Of a DNA stretch of 64,000 bases, positions 1-8,736 are shown one piece after another (within the stretch, counting starts at the first letter, position 1; the number at the start of each line of letters is the position of its first letter). The stretch comes from Natronomonas pharaonis DSM 2160 (lineage in GTDB: Archaea > Halobacteriota > Halobacteria > Halobacteriales > Haloarculaceae): NCBI RefSeq assembly GCF_000026045.1, contig NC_007426.1, positions 682,001-746,000 on the forward strand, in the 5' to 3' direction. The position numbers were made by a program, and so were the translations under genes. A model generated the notes under the pieces. It saw only the letters and a program-made list of their open reading frames with translations. It ran no database searches and was not told the DNA's origin.

Positions 1-306
1 TTCCCAATAACCGTCGACTACGTCAAGCTTCCCGACATCGACGCCGACGACACGGTCATCGTCGCCGACCCGATTCTCGCCACCGGTAGCACGATGGTCG
101 CCGTCCTCGAGGAGGTACTCGAGCAGGGCACCCCCGAGCGGCTCGTCGTTCTCTCCGCGGTGAGCGCCCCGCCCGGGCTGGCGCGGGTAAACGACTCCAT
201 CCCGAGTGCCGACGTGCTGACTGTCAGTGTGGACGAACGCCTCGACGAGGACGGCTACATCGTCCCGGGTGTCGGTGACGCCGGCGACCGAGCGTTCGGG
301 ACCTGA
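1..306 (+). CDS. upp: Uracil phosphoribosyltransferase, C-terminal part (cut by window start)
   Basis: This salvage enzyme makes UMP from uracil and PRPP in the cytoplasm. The reading frame is open from base 1, so only the last 101 residues are visible. They contain the PRPP-binding loop as [16 protein letters not shown] (residues 22-37 of the fragment), followed by a late-domain [15 protein letters not shown] motif typical of Upp C-termini that bind the uracil ring. The stop is at 304-306. The N-terminal half lies outside the window. The PRPP-loop spacing fits Upp better than other phosphoribosyltransferases. Confidence 0.9.
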   Translation, partial: FPITVDYVKLPDIDADDTVIVADPILATGSTMVAVLEEVLEQGTPERLVVLSAVSAPPGLARVNDSIPSADVLTVSVDERLDEDGYIVPGVGDAGDRAFGT

Positions 307-414
307 CAGTACAGCGGTTCGCTGTCCGCTGTTCCACCCCTCTATTTCCTCTGGACCCGTCTTCCGTCCCCGAATACTTCTCGTGTCGAAACGTCAGACG
401 GATGGCTGACATCG

Positions 415-1014
415 CTACAGGTCCACGCGACCGCTCGTGGCACTTCGGAGCCGGTCCCGTAGGTGCTCGGCCTCGGCGACCGGAGCGCTGATGTCGAACA
501 CCACGTCAGCGCCGTACGCAGCGTCGAACTCGACGTCCTCGCTTTCGAGGATGCCTCTGATTGTCCCGGAGTCGTCGTACTCGACCACCGCTTCGAACCG
601 CTCGCGAGGGACTTCCTCGACGACTTCGGCCGCGTCGAGTACGTCCTTGGTGGCTTTCGAATACGCCCGAACGAGCCCGCCGACGCCGAGCTTTGTCCCG
701 CCAAAATACCGGGTGACGACGACACAGACGTTCTCCAGCTCCCGGCCGCCAAGCACCGACAGCATCGGCTTGCCGGCGCTGCCGGATGGCTCGCCGTCGT
801 CGGAGCTGTACTCCCGGAACGGGTCGGCCCGGACGCGATAGGCGGGGACGTTGTGGGTCGCGTCGGCGTGTTCGGCCGCCACGTCGTCGATGAACGCCTC
901 CGCTTTCGCAACCGTCTCGACGGGGGCAGCGTGGCCGATGAACTCCGACCCCTGCACGGTAAAGGCCGACCGCGCTCGCCCGTCGATTGTCCGGTAGGCG
1001 TCCGTCGAAGACAC
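415..1014 (-). CDS. IMPACT/YigZ (UPF0029) family protein
   Basis: The 199-residue product matches the YigZ/IMPACT architecture: an N-terminal UPF0029 domain (about residues 15-125) with the motifs EFIGHAAPVE, DDGEPSGSAGKPML and VVVTRYFGGTKLGVGGLVRA, then a small alpha/beta C-terminal domain. Eukaryotic IMPACT modulates GCN2. The prokaryotic role is not settled, and a ribosome- or RNA-linked function is only suspected. The start is GTG. The gene is convergent with upp and divergent from the phosphate permease. The family call is strong; the function is unknown. Confidence 0.85.
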   Translation of the reverse strand: MSSTDAYRTIDGRARSAFTVQGSEFIGHAAPVETVAKAEAFIDDVAAEHADATHNVPAYRVRADPFREYSSDDGEPSGSAGKPMLSVLGGRELENVCVVVTRYFGGTKLGVGGLVRAYSKATKDVLDAAEVVEEVPRERFEAVVEYDDSGTIRGILESEDVEFDAAYGADVVFDISAPVAEAEHLRDRLRSATSGRVDL

Positions 1015-1125
1015 AACCGGCGGTAGCGCAGCCAGCGGTTTACCCGTTTCGTCGCCGTCCTCCCGTCGGCGACTGTCGGACTGATGTGTCCGGTATTAAG
1101 GGCCGGGCTGGCGTATCCGGTGCCG

Positions 1126-2292
1126 ATGGACCCTCTGACGGTCGTGACGTTCGTGGTCGCCGGCGTAGCGAGCCTCTTTATGGCGTGGGCCATCGGGGCT
1201 GGCTCCTCCGGGTCGACTCCTTTTGCACCCGCTGTCGGCGCAAACGCGATTTCGGTGATGCGCGCCGGCTTCTTCGTCGGTATTCTCGGACTGCTCGGGG
1301 CAACGCTACAGGGCGCAAACGTCACCGAGGCGGTCGGCCGCGAACTCGTCGTCGGTACGACACTGCCGCCTATCGCGGCCATTCTCGCGCTCTTTATCGC
1401 GGCGGCGCTGGTCGCTGTCGGCGTCTTCGCCGGCTACCCGATAGCGACGGCGTTTACCGTCACCGGCGCTGTCGTCGGGGCCGGCCTCGCCGTCGGCGGC
1501 GACCCGGCGTGGGCGAAATACTACGAGATTCTCGCCGTCTGGACGCTAACTCCGTTCGTCGGCGGCGGCGTCGCTTACGCGACCGCACGGCTGCTCCGCC
1601 AGGAGTGGCTGCCCGATGTGGCGGCTATCGCGGCGCTTGCAGCGCTCGTTGGCGCGATTTTAGCGAACGTCGAATTCGTACTTCTCGGCCCGGCGGACAC
1701 GGCACAGAGCGTCTCACAAACCATCGCGACGACCGGCCTCGGCGTTGTTGGCGTCACTCTTTTCATCGCCGCTGTCGCCGCCGCACTGATGGGCGCTGAT
1801 GTCCGCCGGGATGCGGCGGCCGGTCAGCGGCACTTTCTCATCGCGCTCGGTGCGCTGGTCGCGTTCTCGGCCGGTGGCAGCCAGGTCGGTCTCGCGCTGG
1901 GACCGCTGTTGCCGCTGTTGGACGCCTCGGAGGTCGCGATTCCGCTCGTCGCGCTGCTTTTCGGCGGCGGTCTCGGCCTCCTTGTTGGGTCGTGGACGGC
2001 CGCCCCGAGGATGATAAAGGCCATCTCGCAGGACTACTCCTCGCTCGGCCCGCGCCGCTCGATTGCGGCGCTCATCCCGTCGTTCATCATCGCACAGGTC
2101 GCTATCCTGCTCGGCGTGCCGATATCGTTCAACGAAATTATCGTCTCGGCCGTCGTCGGGGCCGGCGCTGCCGCCGAGTCGGGCGGCGTCAGCCGCGGGA
2201 AGATGCTGTACACAGTCCTTGCGTGGATTGGGTCGCTCGTGGGTGCCGGCGTGCTCAGTTTCGGACTCACGGCCGTCGCAACGTCGCTATGA
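1126..2292 (+). CDS. PiT-family inorganic phosphate transporter
   Basis: This is a predicted inner-membrane ion-coupled phosphate permease of 388 residues. It has about ten hydrophobic segments in two similar halves. The PiT signature GANA occurs in the first half (AVGANAISVMRAGF), and a second-half equivalent occurs near the C-terminus (ISFNEIIVSAVVGAGAA). I start at the ATG at 1126, because that opens directly into the first membrane helix; an in-frame ATG at 1084 would add 14 residues unlike the family. The second-half GANx motif is degenerate (FNE). It is a single gene. Transport of another anion cannot be excluded. Confidence 0.85.
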   Translation: MDPLTVVTFVVAGVASLFMAWAIGAGSSGSTPFAPAVGANAISVMRAGFFVGILGLLGATLQGANVTEAVGRELVVGTTLPPIAAILALFIAAALVAVGVFAGYPIATAFTVTGAVVGAGLAVGGDPAWAKYYEILAVWTLTPFVGGGVAYATARLLRQEWLPDVAAIAALAALVGAILANVEFVLLGPADTAQSVSQTIATTGLGVVGVTLFIAAVAAALMGADVRRDAAAGQRHFLIALGALVAFSAGGSQVGLALGPLLPLLDASEVAIPLVALLFGGGLGLLVGSWTAAPRMIKAISQDYSSLGPRRSIAALIPSFIIAQVAILLGVPISFNEIIVSAVVGAGAAAESGGVSRGKMLYTVLAWIGSLVGAGVLSFGLTAVATSL

Positions 2293-2357
2293 TGTCATCT
2301 GTGGCTCTTTCTGACAGACACAATCCGCTCACCCCGGGCGATAGCAGGCTATAACTG

Positions 2358-3731
2358 CTATTCGTCGCCTGCCGCCTCGTGCTCGCCGTCGCCCTCTCTG
2401 TTGTCGGTCTTGGTGATTCGAGCCTTCATGATGCGGGTGTTTTCGACGCGTTCGACCCGAATCTCGAGGCCCTCATACTCGATGCGCTCGCCCTCCTCGA
2501 CGAGGCGGCCGGCCCGGTTAAAGATGAACCCGGCTATCGTCTCGAACTCCTCGCCCTCGGGGATGGCGACATCGAGTTTCTCGTTTACTTCGTCGATGTT
2601 GACCTCTCCCTTGACGAGAATCTCGTTGTCGGAGACGAACTCGATCGGCTCTTCCTCGTCGGCCTGCAGGATTTCGCCGACGATCTCTTCGGTGATGTCC
2701 TCCATCGTCACCAGCCCCTCGGTCGTCCCGAACTCGTCGATGACGATGACCATGTGGAGCCGGTTTTCGCGCATCTCCGCGAGCAACTCGTCGATGTTCT
2801 TCGATTCGGGAACGTGCAGCGTCTCCTCGATTACGTCCTCAAGCTCGATGTCGCTTGCTTCCCCGTAGGTGTCATCGCGGACGAGGTCGGAAATGTGGAC
2901 GACACCCAGCACGTTGTCGAGGCTTCCCTCGTAGACGGGGACCCGTGCATGGCCGGACTGGACGCAGGTCTGAATCGCCTCCTCTATCGTCGCGTCCTTC
3001 GGCACGGCCTCCATATCGAGGCGTGGCGTCATCACCTCCTTGGCGATGGTGTTGGTAAAGCGGAAGATGCGCTGGAGCATCTCACGCTCGTCCTCTTCGA
3101 GGACGCCCGCCCGCTCGCCGGTTTCGATGATGTCGCGAATCTCCTCGCGGGTAACGTATGTGGACTCGATTTCGGCACGGCCGCCGGTGATGCGGTTTAC
3201 CTGCCGAGTCAGGTAGTCGAACGTGACGATGAGCGGCAAGAGCAGGTACTCAGAGAGCTTCAGCGGCCGTGAGATGCGGAGCGCCCACGACTCCGTGTTC
3301 TCGACGGCGTAGGACTTGGGGGCGCTTTCGCCGAACAGCAAGACGAGCGCCGTGATGCCGAACGTCGCTATCAGCACTGCCATCGACTGCGAAACATAAT
3401 ACGAGAGCAGCCCCGTCGCTATCGATGACATCGCGATGTTGACGATGTTGTTTCCGACGAGAATCGTCACGAGCAGCCGGTGCGGGTCGTCTTTCAGCTC
3501 CTTGAGCGTCTCCGCGTGGGGGATGTTGTCCGCGACGAGGGCGTCGACGCGGTGTGCCGGCAGCGAGAACATCGCAATCTCGGACGACGAGAAGAACCCC
3601 GAAAGCGCCAACAAAAGCAGGATGACAGCGCTGCCGAGGAGAGCGACGGTCGTGTCGCTGAACGGCAACTCCCCGGCGTCGGGCGCGGCTTGTAGGACGA
3701 CCAAGGCGGCGTTCGACGCGAGCGTGCCCAT
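2358..3731 (-). CDS. CNNM/CorC-type membrane protein: DUF21, two CBS domains, CorC-HlyC domain
   Basis: The 457-residue protein has an N-terminal DUF21 region with three to four membrane helices (about residues 25-190), a CBS pair (about 215-335; VMTPRLDMEAVP begins the first), and a C-terminal CorC/HlyC domain (about 350-430) ending in an acidic tail. Family members act in Mg2+/Co2+ efflux or its regulation, with the CBS pair binding adenine nucleotides. The older 'hemolysin' label is misleading. It is a single gene, divergent from the CPFC protein. The substrate is not visible from sequence. Confidence 0.88.
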   Translation of the reverse strand: MGTLASNAALVVLQAAPDAGELPFSDTTVALLGSAVILLLLALSGFFSSSEIAMFSLPAHRVDALVADNIPHAETLKELKDDPHRLLVTILVGNNIVNIAMSSIATGLLSYYVSQSMAVLIATFGITALVLLFGESAPKSYAVENTESWALRISRPLKLSEYLLLPLIVTFDYLTRQVNRITGGRAEIESTYVTREEIRDIIETGERAGVLEEDEREMLQRIFRFTNTIAKEVMTPRLDMEAVPKDATIEEAIQTCVQSGHARVPVYEGSLDNVLGVVHISDLVRDDTYGEASDIELEDVIEETLHVPESKNIDELLAEMRENRLHMVIVIDEFGTTEGLVTMEDITEEIVGEILQADEEEPIEFVSDNEILVKGEVNIDEVNEKLDVAIPEGEEFETIAGFIFNRAGRLVEEGERIEYEGLEIRVERVENTRIMKARITKTDNREGDGEHEAAGDE

Positions 3732-3822
3732 CTGGACGTGCTGGTTTCATCGGGCGCGGGATTAAGGTTTGCCATGCGGTCCGTCCGACACGCTTACGCG
3801 ACGAGCGACGCTACGTTCGGTC

Positions 3823-4092
3823 ATGTCTGAGCCCGATATCACGCTGTACCGGCTGCAGGCGTGCCCGTTCTGCGAGCGCGTCGTCGCTGTCCTCGACGAA
3901 TTGGGGCTTGCGTACCGCTCGCGATTCGTCGAGGCACGGCACTCACGGCGTGACGTGGTCAAACGGTTGACTGGAGCCCGCACTGTCCCGGCTCTCGTCG
4001 ACGACCGGACCGGCGTCACGATGAGCGAGAGCGCGAATATCGTCGAGTACCTCCGGGCCACCTACGGCGATGGAGGGGGTGGGGCCGAATGA
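3823..4092 (+). CDS. Glutaredoxin/GST N-terminal-like thiol protein (CPFC motif)
   Basis: The 89-residue thioredoxin-fold protein has CPFC at about residues 12-15 after the first strand (ITLYRLQACPFC). A TVPALVDD cis-proline motif and the ESANIVEYL motif of GST N-terminal domains follow. No C-terminal GST helical domain exists, so it is a stand-alone thiol-disulfide protein. The ATG at 3823 is preferred over an upstream in-frame ATG at 3769 because the fold begins there. Its stop overlaps the next start as ATGA, so it is translationally coupled to the redoxin-like gene and may be its partner. Confidence 0.82.
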   Translation: MSEPDITLYRLQACPFCERVVAVLDELGLAYRSRFVEARHSRRDVVKRLTGARTVPALVDDRTGVTMSESANIVEYLRATYGDGGGGAE

Positions 4093-4604
4093 ACCTCGAT
4101 TTTGACGTCGTCGAGCTTCCGGTGGCCGACCCACCGTCTCCCGGCGAGGACGCCCCGGATTTCACCCGCCCGCTCGTTACCGACGAATACTGGGAGGATA
4201 CGAGCCTCGCGGAACTGACTGATGACGGCCCGGTTGTGTTGGTGTGCCACACGATGGACGGTGACTTCCCGGCGACGTACATCTGGCAGGAGATTCGCGA
4301 CCGCAACTGGGACGACTACGACGCTGCCGTCGTCGGGCTCTCCATCTCGTCGCCCTACGAGCACGCCCGGTTTATCGACGAGTGGAACCTCCATGCCTTC
4401 CGGTTGTTCTCCGACCCAGCCAACGGTGTCGGCGAGGCCTACGGCATCAGCCACGACCTCGACGGGATGGCGGGCATCGAGGAGCCGAGACCGGCCGTCT
4501 TCGTCATCGATTCGGAGGGGACTGTTCAGTACACGTGGGCCGCCGCAGAGTGGCCCGAATTCCCGCCGTACGACGACATCGAGGCGGCAATCGAGTCACT
4601 ATGA
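4089..4604 (+). CDS. Redoxin/AhpC-TSA-like protein without a peroxidatic cysteine
   Basis: The 171-residue protein has a peroxiredoxin-like fold: GEDAPDF near the N-terminus, VVLVCHTMDGDFPATYIW at the position of the peroxidatic loop, and RPAVFVIDSEGTVQYTW before the C-terminus. In classical peroxiredoxins the loop reads PxxxTxxC. Here it is FPAT, and the only nearby Cys lies inside the preceding beta-strand. Peroxidase activity by the usual mechanism is therefore doubtful. The gene overlaps the CPFC protein upstream and sua5 downstream (both ATGA), so the three form one operon. It could be a chaperone-like or redox-sensing member. Confidence 0.78.
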   Translation: MNLDFDVVELPVADPPSPGEDAPDFTRPLVTDEYWEDTSLAELTDDGPVVLVCHTMDGDFPATYIWQEIRDRNWDDYDAAVVGLSISSPYEHARFIDEWNLHAFRLFSDPANGVGEAYGISHDLDGMAGIEEPRPAVFVIDSEGTVQYTWAAAEWPEFPPYDDIEAAIESL

Positions 4605-5185
4605 CTGCCCCCGACCTCACCGACGCGGTGGCGGCGCTCCGGCGGGGCGACCTCGTCGTCTATCCGACCGAGACCGTCTACGGGTTGGCTGCTGACGCCC
4701 TTGACCCGGAGGCGGTCAAGCGGGTCTTCGAGGCCAAAGGTCGTGACCGCGACAAGCCGGTTTCGATGGCGCTGCCGTCGGTCGCGGCAGCCGCCGAATA
4801 CGTCACCTTCTCCGACCGCGAGCGGGCCTTCTGTGAGGCGTTCCTGCCGGGGCCGGTGACCGTGCTGCTCGAACGCGGCGACCGCGTGCCGGACGTGCTG
4901 GTCGCCGGCCGCGACCGGGTCGGTCTCCGGGTGCCGGCACACGACATCGCCCGGGACCTCGCCCGCCGGGTTGGCCCCATCACTGCCACGAGCGCCAACG
5001 TCTCCGGCAACCCCAGCGCCCGCCGCCCGGAGGCGGTCGATGCAACCATCCGAGAACGCGCTGTCGTCGTCGACGGCGGGGAAACCCCCGGGACCGAAAG
5101 CACCGTCGTCGACATCGCGGCCGATGACATCGTCCGCCGCGGCGCACAGGCCGACGACATCGACGCGTGGCTCACAGAGCACTGA
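4601..5185 (+). CDS. Threonylcarbamoyl-AMP synthase (Sua5/YrdC family)
   Basis: The enzyme makes threonylcarbamoyl-adenylate from Thr, bicarbonate and ATP, the first step of t6A37 modification in ANN-decoding tRNAs. The 194-residue product has the YrdC core only: YPTETVYGLAADA, KGRDRDKPVSM, LPGPVTVLLE, GLRVPAHD and ITATSANVSGNP. It lacks the extra C-terminal Sua5 domain, so it is of the short YrdC type. The ATG at 4601 overlaps the upstream stop by ATGA. The catalytic assignment is solid at family level. Confidence 0.9.
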   Translation: MTAPDLTDAVAALRRGDLVVYPTETVYGLAADALDPEAVKRVFEAKGRDRDKPVSMALPSVAAAAEYVTFSDRERAFCEAFLPGPVTVLLERGDRVPDVLVAGRDRVGLRVPAHDIARDLARRVGPITATSANVSGNPSARRPEAVDATIRERAVVVDGGETPGTESTVVDIAADDIVRRGAQADDIDAWLTEH

Positions 5186-5248
5186 CGGCGTTCTCTTGTC
5201 GTTGTACTGCGCGGAACGTTTACCCTCATTCCCTACGAGCATTGACCT

Positions 5249-5608
5249 ATGACGGAGACGCTCTACGAACGGCTCGGCGGCAAGGAGTCGATAGCGGCGG
5301 TTGTCGACCGGTTCTACGACCGAATGTTGGACGACGAGCGCGTTAGCCACCATTTTGAGGAGGTCGACATGCAGCAGCAGCGGGCCCAACAGACGCTGTT
5401 TCTCTGCTCGCTTACCGGTGGCCCGGTCGAATATACTGGTGAAGACATGGAGCCGGCACACGACCACCTCGGCATCACGGAAGCGGAGTTCGACGTGACT
5501 GTCGACCACCTCGAAGCCGCACTCGAAGCCTTCGACGTGCCGGAGCGAGAGCGAACCGAGGTTCTCGAAGCCGTCGCCGGGTTCCGGGCGGACATCGTCT
5601 CCGCCTGA
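5249..5608 (+). CDS. Truncated haemoglobin
   Basis: The 119-residue haem protein has the 2-over-2 truncated globin pattern: ETLYERLGGKESIAAVVDRF at the N-terminus (helix B/E region) and the proximal-His motif AHDHLGITEAEFD at about residues 70-82. Length and the LYERLGG opening fit group I. Relatives bind O2 or NO and protect against nitrosative stress. It is a single gene about 60 nt after sua5 with its own spacer, so it may be separately transcribed. The ligand is not predictable here. Confidence 0.9.
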   Translation: MTETLYERLGGKESIAAVVDRFYDRMLDDERVSHHFEEVDMQQQRAQQTLFLCSLTGGPVEYTGEDMEPAHDHLGITEAEFDVTVDHLEAALEAFDVPERERTEVLEAVAGFRADIVSA

Positions 5609-5641
5609 CGCTCTCCTGATGGCCTCCGCAGCGGGCGCCGC

Positions 5642-6301
5642 CTACCGTGAACGCGACAGCCGAGAGCGGAGCGACCGCGTTCGTGTCCCACACTCGTCGG
5701 CGTACTCGCAGGTCTGACACCGATTGTCATTTTTGAGCCGCGGCGGCGGTCCGTCGATGGATTCGGCGGTGTTGAGTGCCTTCCGGTAGGTCGCCTTCCG
5801 ACGGGTCGTCATCCGGACTTTCCGGATGTCACCGAACGCCGGATACTCGACGTACGCCGTCTCGACCGGCTGTTGTCGCTCCCACGAAAGCGCCTTCGCC
5901 GCTGCAGTCGCCCGGACGCTGTGGGGTTTCCAGACGCCGTTCTCCGGCGGCTTGCCGGTAGAGACGATGGCCGGAGCCGGCGGCGATTCGAGCACCTTGT
6001 GGGCGATGCCGTGGGCGTCCTTTCCGGACAGGAACACGCGTGTCGACGGCGGGTCCACGAGGTCGGGCCAGCGGTCGAGCCGCTGCCGTTGCCGCCGTAA
6101 CGCCTCCCGATACGCCGACGGCTCGGGGACCACCGGCTCCGCATCGAGCGACGACTCCGCGTTGAGCAGCGACGAGTACCGGAACGCGAGGTTCCGGGTT
6201 GCCGCGACATCGTCCGGAGGTGTCGCGTCGTCGTGCTTTCGCCGGTAGTAGAGCTTTCGGGGACAGAACGCTGCCGTCGCGAGGTCGGTGAAGGCTTCCA
6301 C
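5642..6301 (-). CDS. Solitary Cas4-like (PD-(D/E)XK superfamily) protein with 4Fe-4S cysteines
   Basis: The 219-residue protein starts with AFCPRKLYYRR (first Cys at residue 13) and ends with CQTCEYADEC, the one-plus-three cysteine arrangement that holds a 4Fe-4S cluster in Cas4/AddB nucleases. A central DAHGIAHKVLE and IVSTGKPPENGVWKP lie where RecB-type nuclease motifs occur, but a clear (D/E)xK is not seen, so activity is uncertain. The start is GTG. No CRISPR array or other cas gene is nearby, so I read it as a non-CRISPR Cas4 homologue, possibly in DNA repair. Confidence 0.75.
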   Translation of the reverse strand: MEAFTDLATAAFCPRKLYYRRKHDDATPPDDVAATRNLAFRYSSLLNAESSLDAEPVVPEPSAYREALRRQRQRLDRWPDLVDPPSTRVFLSGKDAHGIAHKVLESPPAPAIVSTGKPPENGVWKPHSVRATAAAKALSWERQQPVETAYVEYPAFGDIRKVRMTTRRKATYRKALNTAESIDGPPPRLKNDNRCQTCEYADECGTRTRSLRSRLSRSR

Positions 6302-6387
6302 GGGGGGTCTGCCCCCGTTACGATATATAAGATGTCGCCTCCCCTGCCGACCGGATTCGACGACGGCCGGGCCGCCGCTGCCGGCCG

Positions 6388-6957
6388 CTAATTGTCGCCG
6401 TTCGAGTCGATGATGACGACCTCGCCGTCCTCGACATCGACGTTGATGAGCGTCTTGGCGCTGTATGGCGAGGACTCGAGTTCGTTTTCGCCGCCGACCT
6501 TCTTGATGACGGCAACGACATCAACGATGTCGGCACCGATGTCTTCGAGCGCGCTGCAGATGGCCGACAGCGTCCCGCCCGTCGAGAGTACGTCGTCGAG
6601 GACGAGTACGCTGTCGCCCTCATCGACGTCGTTGATGTACATCTGGTTTTCCGAGTAGCCGGTTTGCTGGAACAGCGGCGTCTCGCCGTCGAGTCCGTAC
6701 TCGCGCTTTCGGATAACGACGAGCGGAATGTCGGTCATCAGCGACACCGCCGTCGAGATGTGAATGCCCATCGCCGCCGGCGTGACAATCTTGTCGACGT
6801 TCTCCAGCTGTGCCTTCCGAATGATTTTGATGACGATTTCCCGAAGCAGGTTCGGCTCCAGCATCGGGACACCGTCGCTTATCGGGTGGACGAAGTAGTG
6901 ATAGCCGTCCTTTTCGATTATCGGGGCTTCGAGAAGCGACTGCTGAAGCTGGTCCAT
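6388..6957 (-). CDS. hpt: Hypoxanthine/guanine phosphoribosyltransferase (archaeal HGPRTase)
   Basis: This purine salvage enzyme uses PRPP to make IMP or GMP (in some archaea AMP). The 189-residue protein has the PRPP-binding loop [14 protein letters not shown] at about residues 118-131, an upstream [11 protein letters not shown] phosphate-contact loop and a [15 protein letters not shown]-terminus, all characteristic of the archaeal Hpt/Apt-like subgroup. The ATG at 6957 is the natural start. It is transcribed in the same direction as the DHH gene upstream. Base specificity cannot be read from sequence alone. Confidence 0.9.
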   Translation of the reverse strand: MDQLQQSLLEAPIIEKDGYHYFVHPISDGVPMLEPNLLREIVIKIIRKAQLENVDKIVTPAAMGIHISTAVSLMTDIPLVVIRKREYGLDGETPLFQQTGYSENQMYINDVDEGDSVLVLDDVLSTGGTLSAICSALEDIGADIVDVVAVIKKVGGENELESSPYSAKTLINVDVEDGEVVIIDSNGDN

Positions 6958-6996
6958 GGAGCCGATACTGGGAGATACGGGTAAAGCTTGACGGTC

Positions 6997-8076
6997 CTAC
7001 GCGTCCGCTTCGGCGGGCTCGTCGGCCAGCGACCGGAACGCGTCGAGAATAACCTGCTTTGTGACCGCGCCACGGGTCGTCCAGTGGTGGGCGTAATCGA
7101 GCATATCGTCGTAGATGTCGGGTTTGCAGCCGGCGGCCTTCGGATGACCGCCACCGTTTACCTGTTGGGCAACCTCATGGCAGCGTTGGAAGGCCTCGGT
7201 GCCCCGAATCGAAGCCGACCCGGCGGGCTTGACGATGACGGAGGCGTCGGCTCCTGCCTCCCGCATCGCCTCTGCGACCTCGTTTTGCGAACAGCGGCCG
7301 TAGGTGACACCGACCGTCCACTCGCCGACCGTCTCGAAGGTGGCTCGCTCTACGGCCTTCTCGATGAGCGCCTCCTTTTCGACGCGCCGCTCTTCGAGCA
7401 GTTCGACCGCCTCCTCGGGGAGGTCAGGCCCGTGCTCGATGACGGTCTCGACGTACGTCTCGGGCTCTACCCAGTGGGCGTAGTCGGCGAGGTCGTCGCT
7501 TCGAGGGTCCTCCTGTAGCCAGAGGTCGTGGTCTCTGGTGACCGCCGCCAGCTCGGCGTACTGCTCCGGGAAGTCGTACGCGACGGCTTCGAGCGTCACG
7601 TCGGTCGTACAGACTGTATCGGAGTCGCCGACGACCAGCTCCGCGTGCTCTCTGACACGCTCTGTGAGGTCGTCGTCCCACTGGTGGTGGTCGAACCAGC
7701 GGACAGCCGCAGCGTCCTCGGCGACCGACTGCAGTCGCTCGATGTCGCTCGGCGAGTCGGGACAGAGGTCACAGATGAACACGTCGGCCCCCGGCTCGCC
7801 GTACTCGTCGATGTACGCCAGTGCGTCGGCAAGCTCGTGGGGTCCGGCCGGGAGCAGTCTGGCGTCGTCGAATGCGACACGGAGCAGCGCGACACAGCCG
7901 AGTCCGTCGGCGTCGGGGTCAGCAACGACGACCCGGTCCGCACCAGCCAGCGTCTCGCGTGCCTCCTGTTCGGTCTCCGTCTCGTCGACGGAGTCGGGCA
8001 CGAAGAAGCCCTCGCCGGGCAGTATCGACCGCCGGTGAAGCGGTATCGTCTCGTCGTCGATGAGCCAATCGTCCAT
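6997..8076 (-). CDS. DHH-family phosphoesterase (RecJ/nanoRNase-like)
   Basis: The 359-residue protein has the DHH domain motifs VVADPDADGLGCVALL (about residues 49-64), VFICDLCPDS, and FDHHQWDD, followed by a DHHA1 domain with GGGHPKAAG near residue 312. These bind two metal ions and hydrolyse phosphodiesters. Archaeal relatives act as single-strand exonucleases in repair and replication (GAN/RecJ-like) or degrade short oligonucleotides and cyclic dinucleotides; the sequence does not separate these. It ends about 40 nt before hpt on the same strand, so co-transcription is possible. Confidence 0.87.
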   Translation of the reverse strand: MDDWLIDDETIPLHRRSILPGEGFFVPDSVDETETEQEARETLAGADRVVVADPDADGLGCVALLRVAFDDARLLPAGPHELADALAYIDEYGEPGADVFICDLCPDSPSDIERLQSVAEDAAAVRWFDHHQWDDDLTERVREHAELVVGDSDTVCTTDVTLEAVAYDFPEQYAELAAVTRDHDLWLQEDPRSDDLADYAHWVEPETYVETVIEHGPDLPEEAVELLEERRVEKEALIEKAVERATFETVGEWTVGVTYGRCSQNEVAEAMREAGADASVIVKPAGSASIRGTEAFQRCHEVAQQVNGGGHPKAAGCKPDIYDDMLDYAHHWTTRGAVTKQVILDAFRSLADEPAEADA

Positions 8077-8145
8077 ACCGGTATCGCGTGGGCGGCTCCA
8101 ATAAGTCCCGCGTCTGCGTGGTCCGCTCGGTCCCGATAGCCGGAC

Positions 8146-8616
8146 TCAGCCGCCAGCCGCTTCCGCCGTGTCCGCGGCTCCCTCTAGCTGTCGGACCGTC
8201 AGCACGGGGACGGGACAGGTTCTGACAACGCGCTCGGCGACGCTGCCAAGCAAAAAGGAGTGTTCCCCGCTTCGCCCCCGCGTCCCCATCGCGATACCGT
8301 CCGCATCGACATCTCTCACGTAGCCGACAATCTGTTTTTCCGGATGGCCGACCCTGACGGCTGTTTCCAGCTCTACCGGGTCCTCGCGGCGTTCGTTGGC
8401 GGCCACGATGTCGTTGAGGGCCTGCTGTCCTTGCTCGTCGAGGCCGTCGCGGATGTCGCCTTCGAGGTCGGTCGGCAGTTCCTCGAGATGCCCCTCATCG
8501 ACGACGTAGAGCGCGTGTACCGTGGCGTCGAACTTCGACGCGAGGTCGAGCGTACAGTCGACAGCTCTGGAGACGCTAGCGGAACCGTCCGTCGCAACCA
8601 CGACCGTCTCGAACAT
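8146..8616 (-). CDS. Universal stress protein (UspA family)
   Basis: The 156-residue Usp domain begins MFETVVVATDGSASVSRA and carries the ATP-binding signature GTRGRSGEHSFLLGSVAERV (G-2x-G-9x-GS) near the C-terminus. I place the start at the ATG at 8616 because the fold begins there; the frame stays open upstream only by chance. It is a nucleotide-binding stress protein of unspecified role, divergent from the aldehyde oxidoreductase gene across about 120 bp. Confidence 0.9.
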   Translation of the reverse strand: MFETVVVATDGSASVSRAVDCTLDLASKFDATVHALYVVDEGHLEELPTDLEGDIRDGLDEQGQQALNDIVAANERREDPVELETAVRVGHPEKQIVGYVRDVDADGIAMGTRGRSGEHSFLLGSVAERVVRTCPVPVLTVRQLEGAADTAEAAGG

Positions 8617-8701
8617 ACGCCCCCTCTGGCCGCTGTGGGTATAAAGCCCTGCGACGACCGCTTCCGCCCACTTGAATCCTCTCCGGGCTAGTGGCAATCC
8701 G

Positions 8702-8709
8702 TTTATTAT
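8702..8709 (+). promoter_or_regulatory. TATA-like box before the aldehyde:ferredoxin oxidoreductase gene
   Basis: TTTATTAT lies about 31 nt upstream of the ATG at 8737, the spacing expected for an archaeal promoter that gives a leaderless or nearly leaderless mRNA. This rests on position and composition only. Confidence 0.45.
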
Positions 8710-8736
8710 GCGGGCCGTCGTTGCTGTGGCTGGATA

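Noticed and set aside
3769-3822. Upstream start for the CPFC protein
   Set aside because: The 18 extra residues are basic and precede the first beta-strand; the ATG at 3823 fits the family.
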